From positions 992,001-1,056,000 of the forward strand of contig CAVSMF010000001.1 in the NCBI GenBank assembly GCA_963728975.1: DNA of 64,000 bases, read 5' to 3'. The stretch comes from DATFCK01 sp963728975. GTDB lineage: Bacteria > Verrucomicrobiota > Verrucomicrobiia > Chthoniobacterales > UBA10450. The notes below the pieces were generated by a model that saw only the letters and a program-made list of their open reading frames with translations, made no database searches and had not been told where the DNA came from. Shown in pieces: positions 25,282-33,853 of the stretch (position 1 is its first letter; each line of letters opens with the position of its first letter). The translations under genes were made by a program, and so were the position numbers.

Positions 25282-26091
25282 ATGTGGGAAGTGATGTTTT
25301 GGCCAATCATGGCCTGCGTTCTGTTGCCCTGGCTTCTGGTTTACCTCGGGCTCCATGTGGTCCAGCGCGGCATCATTTTCATCGATATCGCCATGGCCCA
25401 AATGGCCTCGCTCGGCATTTGTGTCGCGGTCCTTCTCCAGTTTGAGCCGGAGAGCATCGTGGCTTACCTGCTGGGGCTGGCGGTGACCCTGCTGGGCGCA
25501 GCCATTTTTTCAGCGACCTCAAAACGGACCAGCCAAGTCCCCCAGGAAGCAATTATCGGTATTGCTTATGTCGTCTCGGCGGCGGCGGCAGTTTTGCTTT
25601 TGAGCCGGTCTCCCCACGGCAACGAGGAGATCCGTAACATGCTGGTCGGCGACATTACCGTCGTTAGTGCAACCGAAGTATGGAGGTGCTTCGGTGTTTT
25701 CGCCGCGATTGGCGCGTTCCATTTTATCCTCAGAAAACGGTTCCTGCTCGTTTCCTTCGAACGGGAACGCGCCTATCAAAACCAACTGCGTGTGCGCTGG
25801 TGGGACTTTCTCTTTTACGCCAGCTTCGGCGTCGTGGTTACCGTATTCGTCCGGATCGCTGGTGTCCTGCTCGTATTCAGCTATCTGATTGTCCCGGCCG
25901 TCTGCGCGGTAACCTTGGCTCGGTCAATTGCCTCCCGGTTGGTAATTGGATGGATCGTCTCCCTGATCTGCGGGATCGGCGGATTATTTCTTTCCTACTG
26001 GTGGGATTTGCCCTCCGGCGCGGCCATTGTCTGCACCTTCGGCGCGGTGCTGATTTTGAGTTCGCTTTATACGTTGTTTCGAACGGCGTAA
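25282..26091 (+). CDS. Metal ABC transporter permease (ZnuB/MntB type)
   Basis: 269 residues, seven to eight hydrophobic segments of the ABC-3 family. Typical stretches: VVQRGIIFIDIAMAQMASLGI near residues 28-48, RSPHGNEEIRNMLVGDI near 110-126 and the cytoplasmic SFERERAYQNQLRV near 155. Forms the inner-membrane channel for Zn or Mn together with the binding protein at 24125. No ATPase gene is found within the window on either side, which is abnormal for a three-part transporter. Confidence 0.9.
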   Translation: MWEVMFWPIMACVLLPWLLVYLGLHVVQRGIIFIDIAMAQMASLGICVAVLLQFEPESIVAYLLGLAVTLLGAAIFSATSKRTSQVPQEAIIGIAYVVSAAAAVLLLSRSPHGNEEIRNMLVGDITVVSATEVWRCFGVFAAIGAFHFILRKRFLLVSFERERAYQNQLRVRWWDFLFYASFGVVVTVFVRIAGVLLVFSYLIVPAVCAVTLARSIASRLVIGWIVSLICGIGGLFLSYWWDLPSGAAIVCTFGAVLILSSLYTLFRTA

Positions 26092-26282
26092 GCTTTGCCA
26101 ATCATTGCAAGCGAAGCAGAAGCGACGTCCCCGTCGCTTTCGGATAGAAGGGCCCACGCGACCGGAGATCGCGTCTACTGGGCGGCTCGAAGCCATCCGG
26201 ACTTGCAAAAAAATGACGCCCCAACTGAATGGCTCCGGCTTAGGCTCAGGATGACGAGCGAAGAATTCGCGATAGTTTCTTT

Positions 26283-27245
26283 ATGATGCATCGGGCGGAT
26301 CACTCCCATTTCCGGCACTCCCACGATTTCGCGCTCGATTCCTCAATGGCAGAGCGCCGGACCCACATCGTCATCGCCATCACGGCCGCAATGATGGTGA
26401 TCGAAATCGTTGCCGGAATGATGTCGAACTCGATGGCGCTGCTGGTCGACGGCTGGCACATGGGCACCCATGTCACCGCTTTCCTCATTACCGCCCTGGC
26501 CTATTATTTCAGCCGGCGTTACGCCAACCATCCGCTGCACAGTTTCGGCACCGCGAAAATCGGGGTGCTCGGCGGATTCGCCAGTGCCATTGTTTTGGCG
26601 GTGGTGGCGGTACTCATGGCCGGCGAATCTGTTCACCGCTTTTTCGCGCCACTCTCGATTCATTTCAATGAAGCCATCGGAATCGCTGGAGCAGGGTTAC
26701 TTGTCAATATAGCCTGCGCTGTTGTTCTGACTCACGGACACAATCAGGCTCATAATCACAATCACGGCCATGGGACGCATTCTCATCACCACCACGATCT
26801 AAATTTGCGCGCCGCCTATCTCCATGTCGTGGCCGACGCTTTTACTTCCGTTACCGCTATTAGCGCCCTGCTCGCCGCAAAATTTTTTAACTGGATCTGG
26901 CTCGATCCTGTGGTCGGTGTGGTGGGAAGCGGGGTGGTTTTTTCCTGGGCCTACACTCTGATTCGGGACACCAGCGGTATTCTTCTGGATCGAACGCCGA
27001 GTTCTTCCGATCTTCCCGAGGAGATTCGCCGGACAGTGGAGAGCGACGGCGATTCCATTGTGACAGATCTCCACGTCTGGCAGGTCGGCGTCGGAAAATT
27101 TGCTGCCATCGTTTCGATTGTTGCCCACGAACCGAAGACTAGCGACCAGTACCGGGAACTGCTCTCACAGCATGAAGAGCTGGTTCATGTCACCATCGAG
27201 ACCCAACATTGCCGGGAAGATCATCGAAACTTTGCCGGTTCCTGA
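26283..27245 (+). CDS. CDF cation efflux protein, DmeF-like
   Basis: 320 residues. His-rich N-terminus (HRADHSHFRHSHDF), ERRT at the first helix, the CDF signature SNSMALLVDGWHMGTHV near residues 55-70, a His-rich cytoplasmic loop (HGHNQAHNHNHGHG near 155-168) and the second metal site AAYLHVVADAFTSV near 180. The combination of an N-terminal HxH segment and the DGWHM site is typical of DmeF, an exporter of Co2+ and Ni2+, though Zn export cannot be excluded. Start: two ATGs, 26283 and 26286; either is possible. Confidence 0.9.
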   Translation: MMHRADHSHFRHSHDFALDSSMAERRTHIVIAITAAMMVIEIVAGMMSNSMALLVDGWHMGTHVTAFLITALAYYFSRRYANHPLHSFGTAKIGVLGGFASAIVLAVVAVLMAGESVHRFFAPLSIHFNEAIGIAGAGLLVNIACAVVLTHGHNQAHNHNHGHGTHSHHHHDLNLRAAYLHVVADAFTSVTAISALLAAKFFNWIWLDPVVGVVGSGVVFSWAYTLIRDTSGILLDRTPSSSDLPEEIRRTVESDGDSIVTDLHVWQVGVGKFAAIVSIVAHEPKTSDQYRELLSQHEELVHVTIETQHCREDHRNFAGS

Positions 27246-27283
27246 ACTGCACTACCGGGTTCGGACGCTCTCTTACGAAATAA

Positions 27284-28051
27284 ATGAATGGCCGGATAAT
27301 CCTGTGGCAGGTGATCGCAGCCTACGTTTTCGCCCTGATCGGAGGCACCATCAGCGCGTCACTGCGCTTGTCGCATCAGGCCCTCTGCGCCTTGATTAGT
27401 TTCGCGGCCGGGACACTTCTGGCCGTGACCGTTTTCGCGATTCTTCCCGAGACCCTGGAAAGCAACAGCTGGTGGATGGTCCTGTTCGCCGCCTCCACGG
27501 GTTACGCTCTCTTTTTCTTTGTCAGCAAATATGTCCATCACGTCTGCCCGGCCTGTGCCGCGAGTCATTTCGATGCCGATGCTTCCCGCCACTTTAGCGA
27601 CATCGCGGTGGCGTTGATTGTGGCCCTTGCCATCCACAGTACCAGCGACGGCGTTGCCCTGGGAATTGGGCGAGAAACAGCCGCCAGCGACGCGGCAAAA
27701 TGGTCGCTCTTTGCCGCTCTCTGCATCCACAAGCTGCCGGAAGGGTTGGCTCTGGGCAGCCTCTTAATCGGGGCCGGTTACCGACCCACTCGTACTCTGG
27801 TTTGGGTAGCTGCGACTGAGGCGACCACTCTCGCCGGCGGCGCGATTGGATTTTTTCTCCTCGGCGGCGCTTCCACTTTCTGGCTCGGCTTGATCATGGC
27901 CCACGTCGGCGGCGGATTTCTCTACCTGGCCGCTCATGCGCTGTTAGGAGAGCTGATGAGGCATGGGAAACAGCTGGTCATAACCAGCTTTCTGATCGGG
28001 CTGGCGTTGATTGGCATTCTCAATATTTCGCTGAGGATCCTGATCGGGTAG
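27284..28051 (+). CDS. ZIP-family metal transporter
   Basis: 255 residues with eight hydrophobic segments. The metal path motifs are present: LAIHSTSDGVALGIG near residues 110-125 (helix IV) and AALCIHKLPEGLALG near 145-158 (helix V), with the His and Glu ligands of the ZIP binuclear site. A short Cys/His loop (HHVCPAC) lies between helices III and IV. Imports divalent metal into the cytoplasm. It follows the CDF exporter by 38 bases, so import and export genes for metal sit in one transcriptional direction. Confidence 0.9.
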   Translation: MNGRIILWQVIAAYVFALIGGTISASLRLSHQALCALISFAAGTLLAVTVFAILPETLESNSWWMVLFAASTGYALFFFVSKYVHHVCPACAASHFDADASRHFSDIAVALIVALAIHSTSDGVALGIGRETAASDAAKWSLFAALCIHKLPEGLALGSLLIGAGYRPTRTLVWVAATEATTLAGGAIGFFLLGGASTFWLGLIMAHVGGGFLYLAAHALLGELMRHGKQLVITSFLIGLALIGILNISLRILIG

Positions 28052-28063
28052 CGCAACTTTGTG

Positions 28064-28199
28064 GGGGAGCGCGGGCATTCTGCCCGCTTTGTCCGGCATG
28101 TTGCCGGACAGTCTCCGCCGCTAACAGAGTGCGTAGGCGCTTTCCCAAAAAGCCATCGGCAGAATGCAGGCGGCGGCCGGCAACATGCCCGCGCTCCCC
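28064..28199. repeat. Inverted repeat between the ZIP gene and lysA
   Basis: Perfect 15-bp arms GGGGAGCGCGGGCAT at 28064-28078 and ATGCCCGCGCTCCCC at 28185-28199, with an inner hairpin GTCCGGCATG-TTGCCGGAC around 28091-28109. Looks like another dispersed palindromic element of this genome. Confidence 0.8.
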
Positions 28200-28249
28200 G
28201 GCGCTCGCGAGACGCGTGCGCTACCCGGATATGCCGTTAAAGTCTCCAG

Positions 28250-29626
28250 GTGCATTCGTTTCATTACCGCCACGGAACCCTTCACTGTGAAGAAGTCGAT
28301 CTGGGGCGAGTGGCACAGGAATTCGGCACCCCGCTCTACGTCTATAGCGCGGGAACGATTCTCGATCACTACCGCCGCCTGGATGCCGCCCTGAAGCCGC
28401 TGGATCACCTGATTTGTTACGCGGTCAAGGCAAACTCCAATCGCGCCGTCCTCCAACTCCTCGGCCAGGCGGGCGCCGGCTACGACATCGTTTCCGGCGG
28501 TGAGTTATTCCGGGTGCTCAAGGCGGGCGGAGACGCAAAAAAGTGCACCTTTGCCGGGGTGGGGAAATCGCGCCAGGAAATCGAATACGCGCTCGACCAG
28601 GGTGTTTACAGTTTCAATGTCGAAAGCGAGGCCGAGCTCGATTATATCGAAAAAATCGCGGCGGCTGAAAACAGGCGGGGGCCGATCGCGATTCGGGTGA
28701 ACCCCGACGTGGATCCACATACGCACGAGTATATCGCGACCGGCTCGCACGAAAACAAGTTCGGGATTCCGCTGGAACGGGCTGCGGCGGTTTACGAACG
28801 AGCTTCCCAAATGCGCCATATCGATCTCCTCGGAATCCAAATGCATATCGGCTCGCAAATCACGGAGGCGGAACCTTTTGCCGCCGCGGTCGGAAAGGTG
28901 GCGCCGCTGGTGATCAAACTAAAAAGGAAATACGGACTAAGATTCTTCAGCATCGGGGGTGGTCTTGGGATCGTTTACGAATCGTCGTTTGCCAGTGGCG
29001 CGCGCGAATGGTGGAATTCGCAGTCGGGCGCCGCAGCGGTTAAGGCCGTATCGATCCCGGAATATGTTGACGCGGTTTTGCCGGCCCTGGGCGAATTAGA
29101 ATTACGAATTCTGCTCGAGCCGGGCCGATTACTGGTGGGCAACGCGGGCGTGTTGCTGACGCGGGTCCGTTATATCAAGCAGGCCGGACAAAAGAAATTC
29201 GCCATTGTCGACGCCGGAATGAACGATCTGATTCGACCGGCGCTTTATCATAGCTACCACGAGATTGTTCCAGTAGCGGAGCCCGCAGAAGGCAGCGGCG
29301 ATTCACTTTCCGAGCCGTCGGCTTCCCGAAGCCAGAGGCCGAATCGCCGGGTGGTGAAGGCGCGCCAGCTGGAAAAAATCGATATCGTAGGACCCGTTTG
29401 CGAAAGCGGCGACTTCTTCGCTCTCGATCGCGAAATGCCGCCCGTTGCTGAGGGCGATCTACTGGCCATCATGAGCGCTGGTGCTTACGGATTCGTCATG
29501 GCATCAAATTACAATTCGCGACCGTTACCGGCCGAAGTGCTGGTCCAAGGCGCCCAATTCTCTCTGATCCGAAAACGCCAGACCTATGAGGACCTGGTGC
29601 GGGGCGAGGTTGGTCCGGCTTTGTAG
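28250..29626 (+). CDS. lysA: Diaminopimelate decarboxylase with palindromic insertion
   Basis: 458 residues from GTG 28250; the nearby ATG at 28231 is out of frame. Fold type III PLP enzyme: PLP Lys in ICYAVKANSN near residue 62, the Gly-rich phosphate loop FSIGGGLGIVYE near 240, EPGRLLVGNAG near 287 and the second active-site block GPVCESGDFFA near 385. It makes lysine from meso-diaminopimelate. Between HEIVPV and KIDIVGP, where relatives have a few residues, an extra Ser/Arg-rich stretch of about 20 residues (near 350-368) is encoded by a palindrome (29296-29349) that keeps the frame. The loop is near the active site, so activity should be checked, but all key residues are intact. Confidence 0.92.
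   Translation: MHSFHYRHGTLHCEEVDLGRVAQEFGTPLYVYSAGTILDHYRRLDAALKPLDHLICYAVKANSNRAVLQLLGQAGAGYDIVSGGELFRVLKAGGDAKKCTFAGVGKSRQEIEYALDQGVYSFNVESEAELDYIEKIAAAENRRGPIAIRVNPDVDPHTHEYIATGSHENKFGIPLERAAAVYERASQMRHIDLLGIQMHIGSQITEAEPFAAAVGKVAPLVIKLKRKYGLRFFSIGGGLGIVYESSFASGAREWWNSQSGAAAVKAVSIPEYVDAVLPALGELELRILLEPGRLLVGNAGVLLTRVRYIKQAGQKKFAIVDAGMNDLIRPALYHSYHEIVPVAEPAEGSGDSLSEPSASRSQRPNRRVVKARQLEKIDIVGPVCESGDFFALDREMPPVAEGDLLAIMSAGAYGFVMASNYNSRPLPAEVLVQGAQFSLIRKRQTYEDLVRGEVGPAL
29296..29349. repeat. Nested palindrome inserted inside lysA
   Basis: Outer arms CGGCGATTC (29296-29304) and GAATCGCCG (29341-29349); inner perfect hairpin GGCTTC-CC-GAAGCC (29320-29333). Total length 54 bases, a multiple of three. 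The encoded tract is absent from typical LysA proteins. Confidence 0.8.
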
Positions 29627-29684
29627 GGCGTTTCTGTGAAACGCCAACCGATCCCAATTTGGCGTCTGGCACAGACGCCCTACA
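29622..29684. repeat. Palindrome at the lysA stop
   Basis: TGTAGGGCG at the left pairs with CGCCCTACA at the right, and inner arms GTTTCTGTGAAAC and TTGGCGTCTGGCACAGACGCC also form hairpins. The lysA stop codon TAG lies inside the left arm. May act as transcription terminator as well as being a dispersed repeat. Confidence 0.7.
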
Positions 29685-29738
29685 GTTCATCACCTTGCGC
29701 AATTTCGCTCTGCACGTAAATAGCTTCTCTTTCTATCC

Positions 29739-30440
29739 ATGAAGCGCCTCCTCATTTCTTTTCTCGCCCTGGCCGCGCTCGCCCCGGCCGCGTTCGCCCG
29801 GAACCGCGCCCCGACCGAACGGATCATCCTGGTAGGCGGGCCGTCCATGCATGAATGGGAAAAATACAAGGTCTATCCCCACGATCATTGGTGGGCGAAC
29901 TTTGTTCACGCCGCCCGCTTGCGAACAGAGCAGCTGCGAGCCCAGCTCGGTCCGGACCAAATGATTACCTGGCTGGTTTATCGCCAGGGATACCTCGATC
30001 GCGCTCAACAGGAAAAGCAGGACCTGATCGGCCTGATCAACAGCGTGCGCGACAGATTCAATCTTCACCTTGTTTGGTTCGACAAGGGCTCGGAAGTGAT
30101 CAATTACCTGAACGCCGGACAGCCGCGCGACCAGTTGAAAATCGGCGGCTTCGAATATTTTGGCCATTCCAACAAGGCATGTTTCATGTTCGATTACAGC
30201 AACATCATCGACAGCGCCTGCAAATCGTGGCTGCACGAGAAGGAGTTGGCCAAGATTGATCGCCACGATTTCGCCCGGGACGCCTACGTCAAAAGCTGGG
30301 GCTGCCACACCGGCGAGAGCATGTCCAAGAAATGGTATACGGCTACTGGAACCCACATGATTGGCGCCATCGGCAAGACCCAGTTCATGAACGAGGAATT
30401 GCCGATCCTCACTTCCCAGAACGGGAAATGGGTGTTCTAG
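29739..30440 (+). CDS. Secreted protein of unknown function with His/Cys motifs
   Basis: 233 residues: signal peptide ending AAFA near residue 20, then a globular domain. Striking blocks are GGPSMHEWEKYKVYPHDHWWANF near residues 32-54, GGFEYFGHSNKACFMFDYSN near 138-157 and SWGCHTGESMSKKW near 187-200. The alternation of a hydrophobic strand followed by GHS and a later strand followed by GCHTG resembles the His-Cys dyad arrangement of clan CD peptidases and of DUF4347-like domains, but no confident family is assigned. Single gene, 112 bases after lysA. Confidence 0.65.
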   Translation: MKRLLISFLALAALAPAAFARNRAPTERIILVGGPSMHEWEKYKVYPHDHWWANFVHAARLRTEQLRAQLGPDQMITWLVYRQGYLDRAQQEKQDLIGLINSVRDRFNLHLVWFDKGSEVINYLNAGQPRDQLKIGGFEYFGHSNKACFMFDYSNIIDSACKSWLHEKELAKIDRHDFARDAYVKSWGCHTGESMSKKWYTATGTHMIGAIGKTQFMNEELPILTSQNGKWVF

Positions 30441-30539
30441 ATTTCGGGTTGCGGATTTTGACCGTCCGCTAAATACGACAAATAAAGGGGGGCAAACACG
30501 GGCACTGGGGGATGGCGCGTCCCGCCAGTTGCGGCACCG

Positions 30540-31232
30540 TTAGGCCGGCGGGCGCTCAAAAAAGACCCGCTCGCGCTCGACCGTCGCCCCCCGGTCCAGG
30601 AAAAAGTGGCGGAGGTCGTCGTCGTAATATCGCCCGCCTTTGCCCTCAGGGTTGAGAGCGAAAAAGATCTTGCCGCCTGGTTTCAGCTTTTTCTTGAGAT
30701 CGTTAAGGAAAAATTCCCATTCCGGGACACGCCACGGCACTTTCTTGACGCGATTGAACCCGGTGGAAAACGCGGTGACCCAATCGAATTTCCGGTCAAG
30801 ATCAGGCAACGGCTGGAACGGCTCGATTTCCCAGGTTTTTCGCTCGATTTGAAACAGATCCAGGAGATCGGTAAACACCGGATACCATTCCATATCGAGA
30901 CCCAGACAGCGATGCCCCAGCTGGCGGCAGATGAACAGAAAAAAACCACCGCCGCACCCCAGGTCGAGAATCTCCTGGGGCGGTATGCGGTGCAGGCCCA
31001 GGTCCTGGACCCGTTCGATATTCAACTTCATCCATCGCTCGATGTCGGCGTACTTGGCAATCTGCACCGATGAAGAGGCGTAGCGTCTCTGAATTTCACT
31101 CACCTGACTCTGGTCCAGGCTGGCCAGCAGCTTCTTCAGGGAAACGGGGTGAAATCGCCGCTGGATCCGGCGCCAACCGCGTTTGTACGACTCCGAACGA
31201 CCAAGTTTTGCGATCTTGTGCGAAAGCTTCAC
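30540..31232 (-). CDS. Class I SAM-dependent methyltransferase
   Basis: 230 residues. SAM-binding motif I EILDLGCGGGFFLF near residues 88-101, motif II region CLGLDMEWYPV near 108 and post-motif WVTAFSTGF; a later KLKPGGKIFFALNPE is the usual motif after the catalytic strand. The N-terminal 60 residues are basic and helical. Substrate unknown. Monocistronic on the reverse strand. Confidence 0.85.
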   Translation of the reverse strand: MKLSHKIAKLGRSESYKRGWRRIQRRFHPVSLKKLLASLDQSQVSEIQRRYASSSVQIAKYADIERWMKLNIERVQDLGLHRIPPQEILDLGCGGGFFLFICRQLGHRCLGLDMEWYPVFTDLLDLFQIERKTWEIEPFQPLPDLDRKFDWVTAFSTGFNRVKKVPWRVPEWEFFLNDLKKKLKPGGKIFFALNPEGKGGRYYDDDLRHFFLDRGATVERERVFFERPPA

Positions 31233-31463
31233 GGGCGAACGAACTTAACCGCAGATTTTTGCCGGGGAAACGCATTCCCTGAGAAATTGTGCGCAGCTAC
31301 ATATAGCAAACGGCCTGTGGCCGGTTCTCGGCCCCGGTTCTGCCGCCTTCGACCACCACCCTCTCACCAGCACGTCGCACAGCGACGTGGCTACATGCAA
31401 AAAGATGCGGCGGCGACCTCAGCGATCGCCACCGCAACTCACCAAGCAACTCCCGAAATCGAG

Positions 31464-31868
31464 TTACGGAGTCGGAGACGGTCCCGGCCCCTCGGTTCTG
31501 GCGTTATGGAGTTCTTTCATCGCATCACGCATATCCTCGTGGGCTTTTTTCATATCATCGGCCTTCTTCTGCTGGTCCGCTGTCAATAGAGGACGAATCT
31601 GGGCCATGGTCTTGTCCATGAGATCCTTCATCTTCTGCATCGCCTCCTGGTGGATGGCAATCATCTGCGGTTTCGCTTGATCGAGAATCGGCTGGACCTT
31701 TGCCTTTTGATCGGGCGTAAGATTCAGCGTCTGGGTCATATGCTCGAGCATATCGCCATGATGACCCCAGCCACCGGGGCCCTTTCCCTGGCGTGGTCCG
31801 TGAGCATAGGCGAATCCGCCCAATCCCACGGCGGCGGCGGTTGCAAGTATAAGTAACGTTCGTTTCAT
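31464..31868 (-). CDS. Spy/CpxP-like periplasmic protein
   Basis: 134 residues from ATG 31868; upstream codons in frame lack a signal peptide. Signal peptide to about 22, a His/Gly-rich stretch, then LNLTPDQKAKVQPILDQAKPQ and LLTADQQKKADDMKKAH, the two LTxxQ repeats of Spy/CpxP. Such helical periplasmic proteins act as chaperones or metal/stress sensors. The gene is divergent from the sigma-factor operon at 32160 that also ends in a protein of this type, so both may answer the same envelope signal. Confidence 0.85.
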   Translation of the reverse strand: MKRTLLILATAAAVGLGGFAYAHGPRQGKGPGGWGHHGDMLEHMTQTLNLTPDQKAKVQPILDQAKPQMIAIHQEAMQKMKDLMDKTMAQIRPLLTADQQKKADDMKKAHEDMRDAMKELHNARTEGPGPSPTP

Positions 31869-32159
31869 TTTTTCTCTCTTTGTGGTTCGTTGTTTATTGG
31901 AGCAACTTTGATTCACTCCTGTTAAAGGTGATGACCGGAGTAGCGGGATGAGGGTTACAAACTTTTTGGGGAGAACGGGGCAAAAAACAGCAAAGTCCCC
32001 GCGATCAGGCTCCGGAGAAGATCCAATAACCGCATAGCAAATTGGAATTTGAGATTTCTCTGGATGCTGGTCGAACCCATTGCGAAGCCCAAACAAAGAG
32101 TGTAACCAGGAGCCGGCGGCGTCGGTCATAACCCATGGTGTGGATGCACTCTCGAATAC

Positions 32160-32738
32160 ATGGCTGAGCTTAACTCAGGCGCGCTGGTCGAAGCCGCGCT
32201 TGCGCATGACGATACCGCAGCTCGGGAATTGGTTCGCCGACTCTATCCGCTTGTGGCGAAAGTGGTCCGGGCCCATCGGCCGCGACGAACTCCTGAAGAG
32301 GATCTTTGTCAGATGATTTTCATGAAGGTATTCCAAAATCTCGAACGCTTTTCCGGGAAGGTGCCCCTGGAACACTGGGTTTCTCGCATTGCCGTAAACA
32401 CCTGCCTGAACCAGATCGCTTTCGAGAAAGTCCGGCCGGAGCTTCGGCATGCCGATTTGTCGGAGCAGGAACTCGCCGTCGTCGAAGAATTGAGCGCAAG
32501 CTCCGAAGACCTCGCGCCAGACAGGAAGCTCGCCTCGCGCCAGCTGGTCGAACGGCTGTTGGAAAGCCTCAAGCCGGCCGAGCGTTTCGTGATCGATTTG
32601 ATGTATTTTCAGGGCTGCTCGGTTGAGGAAATCAGGAAGACAACCGGCTGGAATGCCCCCCTGATCAAGGTGCGCGCATTTCGGGCACGGCAGAAGATGA
32701 AACAAGAGTTGGAAAAAATTTCTCGGAAAGAAGAGTGA
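32160..32738 (+). CDS. ECF-type RNA polymerase sigma factor
   Basis: 192 residues. Region 2 (residues about 20-90: VRRLYPLVAKVVRAHRPRR, EEDLCQMIFMKVFQNLERF) and region 4 (about 125-185: LKPAERFVIDLMYFQGCSVEEIRKTTGWN) are joined by a short linker, the ECF layout. It binds core polymerase and transcribes a stress regulon. The stop overlaps the ATG of the next gene, a single-TM protein likely to be its anti-sigma factor. Confidence 0.92.
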   Translation: MAELNSGALVEAALAHDDTAARELVRRLYPLVAKVVRAHRPRRTPEEDLCQMIFMKVFQNLERFSGKVPLEHWVSRIAVNTCLNQIAFEKVRPELRHADLSEQELAVVEELSASSEDLAPDRKLASRQLVERLLESLKPAERFVIDLMYFQGCSVEEIRKTTGWNAPLIKVRAFRARQKMKQELEKISRKEE

Positions 32739-33055
32739 TGAACAAGTTCGACTCGCAACTCAAACGGCTGCTGCGTTCGGCGTCGCAGACCGGCCCAGAG
32801 CGCGCTCCAACCCTGCCATTCGGTTTTGACACACGGGTGATCGCGCTTTGGCGATCGGGCATGGGAACGGCGAACGGCAACGGCATTCGCATCCTTGTGC
32901 GCCGGGTGGCGATCGCAGCGGTGGTGGTGACCATTTTTTCCGCCGCCGCTACCGTTCGCGAACTCCAGCAAGCCGAAGAGAGTGTCAACGCGCCTTTGGC
33001 CAACGAATTCGCAATCGCCGATTCGGCAATGCAAAACGAGTTTTTGCAGCAATGA
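32738..33055 (+). CDS. Single-TM protein, putative anti-sigma factor
   Basis: 105 residues. Basic cytoplasmic part (residues 1-48), one hydrophobic segment (VAIAAVVVTIFSAAATV near 56-72) and a short periplasmic tail. No zinc-binding anti-sigma motif is seen; the topology resembles CnrY-type anti-sigma proteins. Overlaps both the sigma gene upstream (TGATG) and the Spy-like gene downstream (ATGA), so the three are translationally coupled. Confidence 0.7.
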   Translation: MNKFDSQLKRLLRSASQTGPERAPTLPFGFDTRVIALWRSGMGTANGNGIRILVRRVAIAAVVVTIFSAAATVRELQQAEESVNAPLANEFAIADSAMQNEFLQQ

Positions 33056-33456
33056 ACAGAGCGTTGAAATGGAAGCTGGTGGCTGGCTTCCTCCTGGTCT
33101 TCATCGCCGGAGGTGTGACCGGAGCATTCCTGGCCACCGGTCTTACCCGGCATTTTCTGTCTGAGGAAGTGCGGCATGGCGTCGCGGCGAACCGAATGCG
33201 CGAACGGCTTCGCTCTGAACTCGACCTGACTCCGGAGCAAATGGCTAAAATTTCGCCGATCATCGACAGAACCGGCTCCGAGTTGGAGCGAATCCGGGGC
33301 GACACTGCTCGCCGCGTTCACGAGACCTTCGTCCAGGCGCACGATGAGATTTCCGCCAATTTGACAGAGGAACAGAAAGCAAAACTGGAACAGATTCGGG
33401 GGCGCCATCAGCATCGGTGGCACCACCGGCACGGGAAAAATCCGCCGCCGCCGTAG
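33052..33456 (+). CDS. Membrane-anchored Spy/CnrX-like sensor
   Basis: 134 residues: N-terminal membrane anchor (VAGFLLVFIAGGVTGAFLATG, about residues 11-30), then periplasmic helices with LDLTPEQMAKISPIIDRTG and NLTEEQKAKLEQIRGRH, the LTxxQ motif pair, and a His-rich end (HQHRWHHRHG). Matches the heavy-metal-resistance / CnrX-ZraP type. Third gene of the sigma operon; it could bind metal or misfolded protein and relay the signal to the single-TM protein. Confidence 0.85.
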   Translation: MNRALKWKLVAGFLLVFIAGGVTGAFLATGLTRHFLSEEVRHGVAANRMRERLRSELDLTPEQMAKISPIIDRTGSELERIRGDTARRVHETFVQAHDEISANLTEEQKAKLEQIRGRHQHRWHHRHGKNPPPP

Positions 33457-33551
33457 AATGGCCGGTCTTTCAACCGGTCAAACCCGGGCCGCTCCGAGCC
33501 ACTATTCCACCGATCAAGCGCGTCCCCTGACGAATCCAAAAAAACTGCGTG

Positions 33552-33725
33552 CTACAGCACTTTTTTTCCCACAAACAGGCCGCCCAGAAACAGGATAACG
33601 CAAATCGCAAGGAAGATAAAGAACAGCAACTTGGCGATTCCTGCTGCAGCCGACGCGATACCGGTAAATCCAAACAGCGCCGCCACCAAAGCAATCACGA
33701 GAAAAATAACAGCCCAACGCAACAT
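33552..33725 (-). CDS. DUF1328 / YtjA-like small membrane protein
   Basis: 57 residues with two hydrophobic helices: MLRWAVIFLVIALVAALFGF and IAKLLFFIFLAICVILFLGG, joined by the conserved GIASAAAGIA turn. The start is fixed by a strong ribosome-binding site, AGGAGGTGATC, ending five bases before the ATG at 33725; the longer frame would begin inside it. Members of this family are induced by envelope or osmotic stress in several bacteria; function unknown. Confidence 0.9.
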   Translation of the reverse strand: MLRWAVIFLVIALVAALFGFTGIASAAAGIAKLLFFIFLAICVILFLGGLFVGKKVL

Positions 33726-33853
33726 CTTGATCACCTCCTCTTCCAACTAACGCAACTCATTCCGGTTTCGCGCGTGGGAAGATAGTTTTTTCGCCCGGCC
33801 AGGGACGAGGGGAGCGGCTGATTGCCGCGGAATCGACCGGGCCGCATCCCGTC

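Noticed and set aside
28064..28199. Possible CRISPR-like or riboswitch structure
   Set aside because: Only a single inverted repeat pair without regularly spaced direct repeats; fits the dispersed palindromes seen elsewhere.
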